This document shows, in pieces, positions 1-9,938 of a DNA stretch of 64,000 nucleotides. The DNA is from Bombyx mori (Eukaryota; Arthropoda; Insecta; Lepidoptera; Bombycidae), in NCBI RefSeq assembly GCF_030269925.1, contig NC_085132.1:4920501-4984500 (forward strand), read 5' to 3'. The number at the start of each line of letters is the position of its first letter. Position 1 is the first letter of the stretch. The position numbers and the translations under genes were made by a program. Below the pieces are notes generated by a model that saw nothing but the letters and a program-made list of their open reading frames with translations, searched no databases and was not told the origin of the DNA.

Positions 1-171
1 TTATTTTAATTTTCGTGGTCATGAAAACGTCAATTTCAAGTTTTTTAAAATTCATATTATACAGACGAGAGAAATACCGGGAGCATGTTTAATGAATGTT
101 TGTTTTCAATTCAATATACTCTTGAACAAAGCATACCGTAAAGTAATTTAAGTTTCTTATTTAATAGTATT

Positions 172-290
172 TTTTTTTATTGTGCTTGTAGCCAGACGAG
201 CATACGGCCCATCTGATGGTGAGTGGTTACTGTCGCTCATGAACGCAAGAAATGTCAGGAATAAAGCCAAGCCGCTGCCTACCGTTTAAT
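172..290 (-). repeat. Jockey-like LINE 3' tail
   Basis: A T-rich start is followed by the reverse complement of the tail also seen at 24831..24957 (-) and 43427..43541 (+): GGTAGGCAGCGGCTTGGC ... GCCGTATGCTCGTCTGCC ... AATAAAAAA. The same tail follows a LINE reverse-transcriptase C-terminus at 55781..56163, which links it to a Jockey-like LINE. Only the 3' end is present. Confidence 0.6.
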
Positions 291-351
291 ATTTAATTAT
301 AATTTTTTAATTTTTTTTTTTTTTTTTTATATTCAATTTATTTTAATTTAA

Positions 352-632
352 TTAAATTATAATTTGCGTAATTACTGGTGGTAGGACCTCTTGTGAGTCC
401 GCGCGGGTGGGTACCACCACCCTGCCTATTTCTGCCGTGAAGCAGTACCTAATGCGTTTCGGTTTGAAGGGTGGGGCAGCCATTATAACTATACTTGAGA
501 CCTTAGAACTTATATCTCAAGGTAGGTGGCGCATTTACGTCGTAAATGTCTATGGGCTCCAGTAACCACTTAACACCAGGTGGGCTGTGAGCTCGTCCAC
601 CCATCTAGCAAAAAAAAATAAAAAAAAATAAA
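352..632 (+). repeat. BMC1-like SINE/LINE tail, 3' complete
   Basis: The copy runs from the short AT lead-in TAATTTGCGTAATTAC through ACTGGTGGTAGGACCTC to CCCATCTAGCAAAAAAA. It lacks the tRNA-like head seen at 9514..9938. The family is very abundant in Bombyx; the name is from memory. Confidence 0.75.
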
Positions 633-734
633 AAACTCTCCACAAGCCTCGTTTGAAGAAGGACATGTCATAGCCCTCGGGAAATACTCTTCCAAAGCCG
701 GTTGGTACGTACCAAAAAATATCCTTTAATCTTA

Positions 735-1009
735 TCTATATATATAAAAGAAAGTCGTGTTAGTTACACCATTTATAACTCAAGAACGGCTGAACTGATT
801 TGGCTGAAAATTGGTGAGGAGGTTTTTATCACATTCCCGTGGGACGTGACATAAAACGTGGTATAACAAAACGCAACTGACAGATAAACGTTCTATGGTT
901 AAATTTTGAAGTTGACCGGTTGATGTTCGAATATATTAAGTGTATAATCTATGGGTTGATGTGCTTGAAACAAACCGTGTGGCGGAACAAAGCTCGCCGG
1001 GTCCGCTGG
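735..1009 (+). mobile_element. Non-autonomous Helitron (Lep1-like)
   Basis: It starts A|TCTATATATATAAAAG and ends GCCGGGTCCGCTGG|T, which fits the Helitron rule of 5' TC, 3' CTRR and insertion between A and T. The interior contains ACTCAAGAACGGCTGAAC, typical of a lepidopteran Helitron family. No coding capacity is present; the interior looks shortened. Confidence 0.65.
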
Positions 1010-1455
1010 TCTTAAAATAAAAATAAAAATGTTTGTCAATAAAAAGGGGCATAAATTAGTTACGTTTTAAAATCGCGGCGTTTCGAACGCCCGTATGCAT
1101 AGCACAACCCCCGCTCGAGAGGGCATGGTAGCAATTTCAGATAAAAAAAGATCTCTACAAATTGAAACGAAAAAAAGGACGAGGCTGTAAATTTATCTGC
1201 ATTTTGTGTGTTCATTTATTGCTCTGAAGTCAAGTAAAATTATTGTCTAATGTTATTATTAACATTATACTAACCTTTACTCGTGGCATCACTGCGATTT
1301 AGTACTTTTTTCTGAACGAAAGATACCCTATAGCCATTTCTGTACCTCTGACAATGCCTGTTAAAAATTTCATGACGATCGGTTGAGAAGTCGAGACGTG
1401 AATGCGTAAAATACAAAGAGAGTAAAATTTCCACTTTTAAGTTTTCTAATTATTA
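1010..1455. other. No gene recognised
   Basis: AT-rich intergenic sequence between a Helitron and a SINE tail. No open frame of note and no repeat that I recognise. Confidence 0.5.
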
Positions 1456-1700
1456 TTTTTTATTGCCAAGGTGTGTGAACGAGCTCACAGCCCACCTGGT
1501 GTTAAGTGGTTACTGGAGCCCATAGACATCTACAACGTAAATGCGCCACCCACCTTGAGATATAAGTTCTAAGGTCTCAGTATAGTTACAATGGCTGCCC
1601 CACCCTTCAAACCGAAAAGCATTAATGCTTCACAGCAAAAATAGGCAGGGTGGTGGTACCTACCCGTGCGAACTCATAAGAGGTCCTACCACCAGTATAC
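1456..1700 (-). repeat. BMC1-like SINE/LINE tail, inverted
   Basis: Starts with the inverted tail TTATTGCCAAGGTGTGTGAA and GAGCTCACAGCCCACCTGG and ends AGGTCCTACCACCAGTA. It is full length for the tail module and moderately diverged. Confidence 0.75.
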
Positions 1701-2091
1701 AATATTATACCATAATAATAATACAATAATAACAAATATTGATACAACAATATTTATTCTATTTATAGTAAAGCATTGCGTTTTTCAATATTTAGGATAG
1801 TCATTATTTTAACTATTCTGTTGTTGTATTTTAATTGTCGCAAGTTTGAAGGCAGCGTTCGTGGCGTACTGTCAATGGTCGGTTATTATCAGTGCTTCTC
1901 AAAGTTTGTAATCAGGAATTTTAAGTTGCAGTTTGTTTTAGTAAAGCTCATCGATATTATTATTATTATTATTATTAATACTTTATTTCAGTTTTTTTTT
2001 TAAACCATAACATTTTGTTAGTAGTAATTACTTATAATCTATGTTAGTAACTTAAAAAATGTAACACATAATTATCATTATATACATTTTA
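1701..2091. other. No gene; ATT microsatellite
   Basis: AT-rich sequence with a short (ATT)n microsatellite at about 1955..1979. The 75-residue open frame here is low-complexity and is not accepted as a gene. Confidence 0.5.
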
Positions 2092-2393
2092 TATATGTTG
2101 TTTTTCTCCTTCCAAGTGCCTACTGCAAAGGCTATTGATCAGCAGTCCCTCGATCTTGCTCGATATGATTCTCAAAAGACTGTTGCCACTGTCACGAACT
2201 CGACGCAATAACGATGCACTTCTCTTCCGCATTATTGCAAAGAAGTCATCGGTGTGAGATGTCGCAAACATTTTGGATGCACTACAAAAGCGCGGCAGTG
2301 ACAACATCATCCTAAACGCATTATTATATTGAACACGTAGGGCATTGTAAGCTCTCCGCGTGTATGTGGTCCACAGACTACTATGATATGAAA
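2092..2393 (-). pseudogene. LINE reverse-transcriptase C-terminal fragment
   Basis: On the minus strand, one continuous frame reads YHSSLWTTYTRRAYNALR, then FRMMLSLPRFCSASKMF and AIMRKRSASLLRRVR. This is the region after the polymerase domain in CR1/Jockey-group non-LTR retrotransposons, where LPRFCSASxMF and AIMRKRxASLLRR are recurring blocks. There is no catalytic YADD and no 3' tail, so it is a fragment with no function of its own. The frame is open, suggesting a fairly young or slowly decaying remnant. Clade assignment is tentative. Confidence 0.65.
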
Positions 2394-2544
2394 TATGTTT
2401 GTTTTTTCTTTTATTTTTTGGGGAACAATATCGCTTTATACTAATACGTATATTCTTTTTTCTTTGGTTCTCAATCTCCCAGGACTATAATTGTTTGATC
2501 TCGATTATATGGATTTATACATTTGTTATTATTATGTAAATTTC

Positions 2545-2830
2545 TCTATTTCTCAGTCGTATACTCCTGGCGGAGTGGTCGTGGTTAGGTATGTCTTATT
2601 GCTTGGTTGCGGCTTTTGCGAGGCTTCTCCATCTCTCTCTGTTTGTGGCGGTGCGTGTACATTCAATAAGGGAATATTTACTAGATGACTTAATCAGGTT
2701 TGTCCACCTTGTGGGTGATCGGCCACGAGAGCATTGACCGTCTACTCTTCCTTGAATCATTAACCGTTCCAATGAGCTTTCGTTACGCATGATATGTCCA
2801 AACATATTAAGGATTCGTAATTGCACAATC
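2545..2830 (-). pseudogene. RTE-clade LINE C-terminal fragment
   Basis: The minus strand encodes LRILNMFGHIMRNESSLERL, then GRVDGQCSRGRSPTRW and ERWRSLAKAATKQ before a stop. The order FGHIMR, then G(K/R)VDG..RGRSPTRW, then a terminal RERWR block is the C-terminus of RTE-type reverse transcriptases. The same order occurs in the longer copy at 39838..41097. The catalytic domains are missing. Confidence 0.65.
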
Positions 2831-3920
2831 GACGAAAGCCTTTATTTGATTTGGAGCTTTTTCAGGATGGAAACATTGGTGAATAGGTAAAGCCAAACAC
2901 TTGATATAGTATAGTATACTATTTCTCTTAAGTATACTCCTCGGTTTATCAATCGACCTTCTTTGTTGGTACTGAAAAGCTTTAATACTAAAATGTTTTA
3001 GGATTTTGTACTAGCCTTTACCAGAAAAAAAAGTCAAACCAAGCAATAGAAAATATATTTACGGCTGAAGTTTTTGAAACGCTAATTTAATTTAAAAGTG
3101 TCTTTATTTTGTATGATCCCATCCTGGCTGTATAGTCAGTCCAGGTGTGAGAAATCGAGGGTTCAGCTAGGAGATTAGGACTTACTATATCTGCCTGATG
3201 TCTCCTAAGGACACTTAGCAGCTCAAGAGCAGTTGCCTTGCGAGGCCATCTACCATCGCATCGAAATCGTGACCCTCTGAGCAAAAACTAGTGGGAAGCT
3301 TGGCATATACTTAGACTAATACATACATAGAGAAAGAAAGGACACGCAGCCTAACTGGTGGAATCGGTTACCCCCGCCACTAATATCAGCTAAGCTTCCT
3401 ATGCATAATCCATTTTTGTGGTCAAAAAGAAGACCTATTCCGAAAGGCCTTTGCAACCTCAAATAGTCATAGCCAATACTTGAACCTCGCTTGAAGATAT
3501 ACTTACGGCTTACTATATGATTGCGTGTGTCAGTACAGAGACAAACTGACAATCGACTCGCTCTTGTGTAAGTATTATATCTGAAGTCAATAACTGGCAG
3601 TGATTAGTCAAAAACATAAGGGCCGTATTGATCCCAAAAAATAAAACTGATTATGATTCAAACACATATACATATCTGTTCCACAAAATTACGGACTTCA
3701 AGTCCATAATTTAACCCAGTAAGTTTAACAGAAAATAAATGAATTTGAGAAAAGAAAAATTGAAATTGAGAACAGAATTGAATTTGATTGAGGCAAATTG
3801 TCAACAATAACACCTCACCTCAACAGCTATATTTCAAGACCTTCGATGGTGCACGAAGGAGGATGAAGTTTCTAAATGAAATACTTAGGCAGTCAAACAA
3901 TCACTGGTAAATATTTTTCA
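2831..3920. other. No gene; one decayed Bm1-like stretch
   Basis: Between about 3220 and 3290 there is GAGGCCATCTACCATCGCATC followed by GACCCTCTGAG, a weak match to inverted Bm1 (CAGAATCTACCACCGGATC...GACCCACTGAG). The rest up to the tinman 3' region shows nothing recognisable. Confidence 0.4.
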
Positions 3921-3926
3921 TTTATT
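3921..3926 (-). promoter_or_regulatory. Candidate poly(A) signal for the tinman-like gene
   Basis: TTTATT on the plus strand reads AATAAA on the minus strand, about 210 nt downstream of the stop codon. The hexamer is exact, but it is common in AT-rich DNA. Confidence 0.35.
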
Positions 3927-4135
3927 TACAAGATTTTCATTAAAACTAAATAATACTTTGGCATTTAACTGTACTTAGACCTATGACGTAATTGCTAAAG
4001 CATGCGATCAATTAAACTAATAATACAAAACAAATTAACAAAAATAATGAAAATAAACATAAAATTTGACGTAATAAAAATAAAAAATAAAATCAGTCTA
4101 TTATCGGATTAAAAAAATACTTAAGCTAACCCGAA

Positions 4136-5764
4136 TCAACAAGAATAGTTCATAGTGAAATACTTTTTAACGTCCGATTCGTATTTTTGGCTACCGGTAC
4201 TTAGGTTGGTTTCATACAGACTCGATATTTCAGTGTTACATACATCTAAATTATCATATTTATCCTCAATAACACCAGTGACGTCATTACCGTTGCTATC
4301 ATAGTTTAGATTTTCATCGAAATAAACAATTGAAGTCACATTGTTCGGGTTTAGACTGAACAGTCTTTCAGCAGTTGTAGCGCTTTTGTCTTCGTAACCA
4401 TTCTGGCTTGGCACGTCGTCTTTCTTTTCGGGCTTAAACAATTTCCTGACTCCGAATACCTTGCCGGGTCTCGTGTCGGTGGACGTCGTGACTTCGGGGG
4501 ATTTGATTCTCTTACTTTTGTATCTTCGATTTTGAAACCAGATTTTGACTTGGGTAGGCGACAGGTTCAGTGAGACGGCAAGTTGTTCTCTTTCGGGAGC
4601 AGTGAGGTATTTTTGAATTCTAAAACGGACCTCCAGGGCGTGAACTTGGCTTTGCGAGAAGAGGATCCTGGGTTTACGTTTCAGGCTTCGTTCTTTTCTG
4701 TCAGGCTTGGCATCCGCGGGCGTTTCTGTAAAGAAAACCCTCCGTTTAAGATATGCTTTTAAAATTCTGAAGAGATTTTTATTTATTTCCGTTTTACTAA
4801 TTTTTATTTTAGGGACATTGCCCAATAGCTCAGTTTAATTATCGGTATAGAAAATTGACATTAATCTGTATATCTTTTGTACATTTTCAATTATAAATCG
4901 GTTGGCAATATCTAGATAATTTTTGGGGAAAATTGTATTTGACTGTAACTTAAAAGCATTTAGCGTAAAAACTGGTCCGCTTTTCCATTCACATAAGAAA
5001 TGTTTAACGCGTATTTAGATAAAAATTCCATCAGCTATTTAACGAGTTATCCAAAAGATTCAATTTACTTTAATAAACTAGAGAATCTGTAGAAGACTAT
5101 AGTAAGAATACTAACTTTTTCTTGTCGACGCAGAAGGTTTTTCTTCCTCCAGAACGCGGTAATGACTTTTATCGGCACCAGCTTTGGGTTCTGATGGCGG
5201 CGGCGTCGCTATATGCGACTCCCTCTCTTCAGCCTTCGTCGGAGCCTCCACTAATCCATACGTACCCGTGTCGTATTCATAGTTCTGATGATACCAATTA
5301 TGGCAATACGGATTGTAGTTGTAATATTCGTCGAATTTATGATCGTGCGCGTCCTGATTCCAATATTCTACGTTGCTGTGTACCGGCATGTTGGGGTACA
5401 TTGGGTTGTAGTACTCCTGAGCGCTGTACGTATTCTGGTGGAAAGCTTGTTCGTGGTCAAGTCTTCGGTCCCTCTCGTGGCATTTCCACAAATCGGTCCT
5501 TTCGTAGCTGTAGTTCGTCGAGTTTAAAATGTCCTTAACCGAAAACGGCGTGTGGAAGTTCTGGGTGCCTTCCGTTTCCTGTTTCAGAGGATAATTCGAT
5601 TTGTCGTCCACTATGCTGTTATACTCCATAACTCCTTTGTGCTTGGCGCAGTCGTCGACGAGATAGCAGTAATCGTTTTTGCACCCATTATTGTAATTCT
5701 GTTTGATGTGGTTGTTATTGAACAGAGCGGAAGCCACTTCGATCTGCTGTCCGTAATTCTCCAT
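4136..5764 (-). CDS. tin: Tinman / NK4-type homeobox protein, two exons
   Basis: Exon 1 is 5764..5116 and exon 2 is 4725..4136, giving 412 residues, close to Drosophila Tinman. The donor is AAAAA|GTTAGT and the acceptor TTTACAG|AAACG; one base plus two bases rebuild a Lys codon, so the frame is kept. Residues 72-81 are [10 protein letters not shown], the TN (eh1-like) repression motif of NK proteins. Residues 232-291 form the homeodomain with Trp48, Asn51 and Tyr54 ([11 protein letters not shown]); Tyr54 marks the NK-2 class, and the block [20 protein letters not shown] is closer to Tinman than to Bagpipe or Vnd as I remember them. Tinman specifies heart and visceral mesoderm in flies; the role here is inferred. 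The start is the ATG at 5764 (AAA before it, G after); the frame continues upstream only to a GTG. No partner NK gene is visible in the window. Confidence 0.9.
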
Positions 5765-5782
5765 TTTAATTTTTTTAACGAA

Positions 5783-5789
5783 CACTTAA
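5783..5789 (-). promoter_or_regulatory. Possible NK-2 class binding site
   Basis: CACTTAA on the plus strand reads TTAAGTG on the minus strand, matching the TYAAGTG site bound by NK-2 class homeodomains. It lies 19 nt upstream of the start codon, so it is probably in the 5' UTR or proximal promoter. A 7-mer of this kind is frequent by chance. Confidence 0.2.
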
Positions 5790-6229
5790 TTCATTATTCA
5801 CTTTGACTAATTGATTACGAGGGTGAGAGTGGAATAATTAAGTTGTGGGTTTGATGGCATGCGGTGGAAGACTGATGGTGTTTAGATTGTCGGGGGAAGC
5901 CAATCCATGGAGCCCGGTCGGTGTTGGGCGGGGCCATGGGACCGAGTGCATCGCGCTCTATCTCGTAGAGCTGTGTATACGCCTATCTCTGTCTTCACGG
6001 TCTGGTTCTGTTTACAACTCGGCGTAAATAAAGCGAATGATTTCATTCGAGCGTTAAGTGACGCTCTTTTTGTTCAGCCTAATGACTTTTAAATTGTGCT
6101 TGTTACGACTTTTTTTTTTCTTTCTTACAAACTTTGATTTGTGATTGATTGATTGAACATAGAACGATATCGCGTTGACAGTTTGGTAAGTGACATTTAA
6201 ATATTCGACACCGACACTTATAAAATATA
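5790..6229. other. Upstream region of the tinman-like gene
   Basis: Holds the presumed promoter and 5' UTR. A GC-richer stretch at about 5870-6010 contrasts with the AT-rich surroundings. I saw no TATA box that I would assign and no repeat. The short open frames here look accidental. Confidence 0.4.
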
Positions 6230-6231
6230 TA

Positions 6232-7954
6232 CAGTCGTGGTCAACTAATTAGGGACAATCTCTAGTTAAGCCAAATTGTGAATTTTTTTTTTTTTTCCAA
6301 CGAGTCTTAGCAATATTCCATATCTTTTACATGTAAGTGTAATTAGTCATTTATGTGCGCGATTATACAAACAATAACAACTTCTTAAACATTAAACCTC
6401 TTTACAGTATAGCTGATACAATATCATAGTGCTATTGGTTCAAAGAATGCTGGCTGGCCATTTAATTAGGGACACTGAGGTATTGCGTTCTGATTTCAAA
6501 ATTGGAATTTTAATACTTTTTTGTTTCTTTTCTTATTGTTTAGTGGTCGTTTTGGCGGCAATCCAGATTTTTTATTTTAAGTTTTGAGAATTATTTTGAA
6601 GAAAAATGGGCAAAAATAAAAGTTGCGATCCAACACTACGAAAAATTATCATGAAGTTTGCCGAGCGTGGTTGGTCATACCGAAGGATAGCACAACATTT
6701 AAATTGTTCAAAAACTATGGTATGCAATGCAGTGCAACATTTCAAGCGCTATAACACAGCTTTAAATGTGTTCAGAACAAAAAGATCGAGAAAAACGACT
6801 CCGCAAGAAGATAACCAGGTTAGCTAAGAAAGATCCGTTTCTAGGCTCCATTTTAATTAAACACGAAGTGTTTGGGGCAAACGAAAGAGCCGGTGTATCT
6901 GCGAGGACCGTTCGACGACGTTTGGTAGGAGCAGGGTTGTTCGGAAGAGTGGCTCGCAAAGTACCGTTGTTGAAGAAAGAACATAGAAATGCTCGTTTGG
7001 CATTTGCACGTAAATATGGACATTGGACCTACGCCCAATGGCAACATGTACTTTTCTCTGACGAGACCAAGGCTAATTTAATTTTTTCAGATGGAAGGCA
7101 ATATGTACGGCGTCCTGTAAAAGCGGAAATGAATCCAAGATTCACAAAAAAACAGGTGAAACATGGCGGTGGAAACATTAAAATATGGGGTTCATTTTCT
7201 GGACGTGGAGTGGGACCTGTGAGGAAAGTTCAGGGTAACTTAGACCAACATCAATACAAGGCAATATTGGAAGAAACTATGCTTCCCTATGCTGAGGAGC
7301 ATCTCCCTATTATATGGACGTTTCAGCAGGATAACGACCCGAAACATACCGCCCATTCAGTGAAGTCGTTTCTTACCAGTCGTTTGTATCGGTGCTAGAT
7401 TGGCCAGCAAATAGCCCGGACCTCAACCCAATTGAGCACCTTTGGCACGAAATCAAGAAAAAAGTTGCCACTTATCGTAACACAAATTTGGATGAACTTC
7501 ATGAAGCTTTTTGTGAGGCATGGGCAAACATTCCTGTCGAAACATGTCAGAAACTGATAATGTCTATGCCACATCGGTGTCAAGCGGTAATTACTAACAA
7601 AGGTTTTGCTACTGGGTACTGATTTTACACGTAATAAAATGGAGCTGTTAAAGATATTATAACACTGAAGATTATAAGTTTTGTGTAACTGTATTTTTCA
7701 TTATACTTTACTGTCCTTAATTAAATGTCCACTACAGAATTGTACCTTAATATTTAATACATGTTTAATCTTTGATATCAAATACTTTTTCTATTTATTA
7801 AATCTTTTATTTACAGCCATTTATAGCATAATAATCGGACCACATTATGCAAATAATAGGTGCTGAGAAATCAATAGGGTTTTATATTTAAATGTACATA
7901 ACCGGTTATAGCCCTTCACTATCTTGAATGTCCCTAATTAGTTGACCACGACTG
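6232..7954 (+). mobile_element. Tc1-like DNA transposon with IR/DR ends
   Basis: The ends are perfect 26-bp inverted repeats starting CAGTCGTGGTCAACTAATTA (6232..6257 and 7929..7954), flanked on both sides by TA, the Tc1/mariner target duplication. A second copy of the terminal motif lies inside each end: CATTTAATTAGGGACA at 6459..6474 and its inverse at 7712..7727 (15 of 16 bases). This gives the IR/DR layout with arms of about 243 bp. It carries a broken transposase. The inner end abuts a Helitron at 7959. Confidence 0.92.
6606..7622 (+). pseudogene. Tc1-like DD34E transposase, two frameshifts
   Basis: The N-terminal paired-like helix-turn-helix reads ERGWSYRRIAQHLNCSKTMV and the linker RSRKTTPQEDNQV, then the frame changes near 6815-6825. 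The catalytic part follows with FSDETK (first Asp), a GGGNIKIWGSFS block and FQQDNDPKHT (second Asp). A one-base loss near 7389-7392 shifts the frame again before LDWPANSPDLNPIEHLW (Glu). Ignoring that shift, 34 residues separate the second Asp from the Glu, the DD34E spacing. It normally cuts and rejoins transposon ends in the nucleus; as it stands it cannot make full-length protein. All catalytic residues are still readable, so inactivation looks recent. Confidence 0.9.
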
Positions 7955-7958
7955 TATA

Positions 7959-8399
7959 TCTATATATTAACACGTAAAGCAAAAACTTTGTACCCCTTTT
8001 TACGAAAATTGCACGGACTGAGGAGTATGATATTTCTCACACTTATAGAGAATATAGAGAAGGAGTACAGAATGTTGATATTTTTTTTTAATTATCCAAT
8101 AATAATATATTAAATAAATAAATAAAACATTACACACTCTACCATGTATTTGACACACACAACATACTTAAATAAAATATACTCTTTAACTGTCAAACTT
8201 TTGTTATTGCATAAAGTCTGCGGTTAAATTGAGAATAGGTTAATATTGTTTATCTTTAATATTATTTGTCTATAGTGTAGTCTTGGCGAAATCTGTGATT
8301 ATAGAATTATAATAGTCTTTGGCAATAGTACCATAATAATGTTCAAACTTATAATTTCAATTAATTATAGTCGAATCTCGACTACAGCGGGACCACTAG
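7959..8399 (+). mobile_element. Non-autonomous Helitron, family A
   Basis: Starts A|TCTATATATTAACACGTAAAG and ends GCGGGACCACTAG. A near-palindrome TAGTCGAATCTCGACTA lies 11 nt before the CTAG, the usual Helitron 3' hairpin. It sits 3 bp after the Tc1 target site, so the two insertions are adjacent. Confidence 0.8.
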
Positions 8400-8800
8400 C
8401 TTTTTTTAAATACACTTCCGTAACACTTTCATCTTGTTTGACACGATACAAGTAAATTTTGTAAGCAAAATAAATGGAATTATAATTCAGAGAAATTTAT
8501 TTCCAATTGATTATCATTAACCCATCTATTGTGTGTCGAAGTCCTATCTATACGCAGAAGAGCCGCGGTGGTGAGTTGAACAGGCGAAATAAGGCTAGTG
8601 GTTTTTGTTAATTGTGACATTCCTATACATTTAATAAATAAAAGCAACATCTAAACGTAAATAGGCAATTTCAAGTTTCATCATTGAGAAAAACCGACAA
8701 AAAGCTAATTAATTAATACCATTCATTTAGATATGATATATTTAGTTGCATAAGTATTTCCAACGGAATTTACAGTAGAACACGAATAAAATATATACAA
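8400..8800. other. No gene recognised
   Basis: AT-rich, with no repeat or reading frame that I can assign. Confidence 0.45.
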
Positions 8801-8999
8801 TTTTTTTTCTGTTCTGATAGCCTTGAGAGGCTATTTCAGCTTCTCTTTGACGTGTAGGTGAGCTCACGGAGCTCAAACCGGAGTGTTGCTAACACTGGCC
8901 CTAGCAAGAGCAGTGCCTCGCAGAATCTACCACCGGATCGGAAACGCGACCCACTGAGAAGATCCGGCGAGAAACTCAGCGGGCTGTGTCTATGGGTTA
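8801..8999 (-). repeat. Bm1-like SINE, inverted and truncated
   Basis: Poly(T) is followed by CTGATAGCCTTGAGAGGCTA, then AGCAAGAGCAGTGCCTCG and CTACCACCGGATCGGAA, the inverse of the Bm1 3' half. It ends within the GGGCTGTGTCTATGGGTTAA block, so the 5' part is missing. Confidence 0.75.
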
Positions 9000-9513
9000 A
9001 TTTTGTCCTACCTATAGGGTAGGACAAAAAAATATGAGTCTCTGGTATCAATGACACAGGGAATCCTAAATTGCGGGTGGAGGACCGTACTTGATTTATC
9101 CCTAATTGTTATTATTATCTATCTATTCAGACCGCGGCCACTCCGACATTACCCTTATTGACTTCGGAGACGAATAAGCCACTTCCTGTAATACGTACAG
9201 TGCGGTCAAATTTAAAATAATAAATTAATAATTCTATCTCAGTTCACTAGAGTTGCGTGAATTGACATGTTTATATCAAAGCGACAGTTCGTATAAACGC
9301 GACGTGGTCATGACAGAATGAAATATGTGACGGTCTCTTTGAAAGTTATTCGATAATTCTATTGTGTAGACACCCTATGACGTTTTCTTTTTCGAGCTTG
9401 GTTCGACGAGAATATTTAGAGGCAGGCAGCGGCTTGGCTGTGCCTAATTGCTGACGTCCACGGGCGATGTTGGACGCATCTACAGCGCCAATAAATAAAA
9501 AACAAATAATTGT
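9000..9513. other. Intergenic with repeat scraps
   Basis: At about 9047-9070 the stretch ACACAGGGAATCCTAAATTG also occurs inverted at about 48720-48755, so it is a small unnamed repeat. At about 9420-9505 AGGCAGCGGCTTGGCTGTGCC is a decayed Jockey-like LINE tail ending AATAAATAAAA. Confidence 0.45.
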
Positions 9514-9938
9514 AGTCGTCGTGGCCTAAAGGATAAGACGTCCGGTGCATTCGTGTTGAGCGATACACCGATGTTCGAATCCCAGGCGGGTACCAATTTT
9601 TTTTAATGAATTACGTACTTAGCAAATGTTCACGATTGACTTCCACGGTGAACGAATAACAGTAATAAAAATCAAACCCGCAAAATTATAATTACTGGTG
9701 GTAGGACCTCTTGTGAGTCCGCACGGGTAGGTACCACCCTGCCTATTTCTGCCGTGAAGCAGTAATACGTTTTGGTTTGAAGGGTGGGGCAGCCGTTGTA
9801 ACTACACTGAGACCTTAGAACTTATATCTCAAGGTGCATGGCGCATTTACGTTGTAGATGCCTATGGGCTCCAGTAACCACTTAACACCAGGTGGGCTGT
9901 GAGCTCGTCCACCCATCTAAGCAATAAAATAAAAAAAT
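9514..9938 (+). mobile_element. Full-length tRNA-headed SINE with BMC1-like tail
   Basis: The head starts AGTCGTCGTGGCCTAAAGGA and has an A-box-like TGGCCTAAAGG and a B box GTTCGAATCCC at 9573..9583, the internal RNA polymerase III promoter of a tRNA. A middle module (GATTGACTTCCACGGTGAAC ... AATCAAACCCGCAAAATTA) joins it to the abundant GGTGGTAGGACCTC...CAATAAAATAAAAAAA tail. The same order occurs at 51392..51819 and, inverted, at 34239..34682, so this is a real family structure and not a chance join. Confidence 0.8.

Noticed and set aside
5764..5785. Longer N-terminus for the tinman-like protein starting at 5785
   Set aside because: The codon at 5785 is GTG; the first ATG in frame is at 5764 and has a good context.
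5122..5806. Plus-strand open frames opposite tinman exon 1
   Set aside because: They are the antisense of a real exon and show no motif or splice logic of their own.
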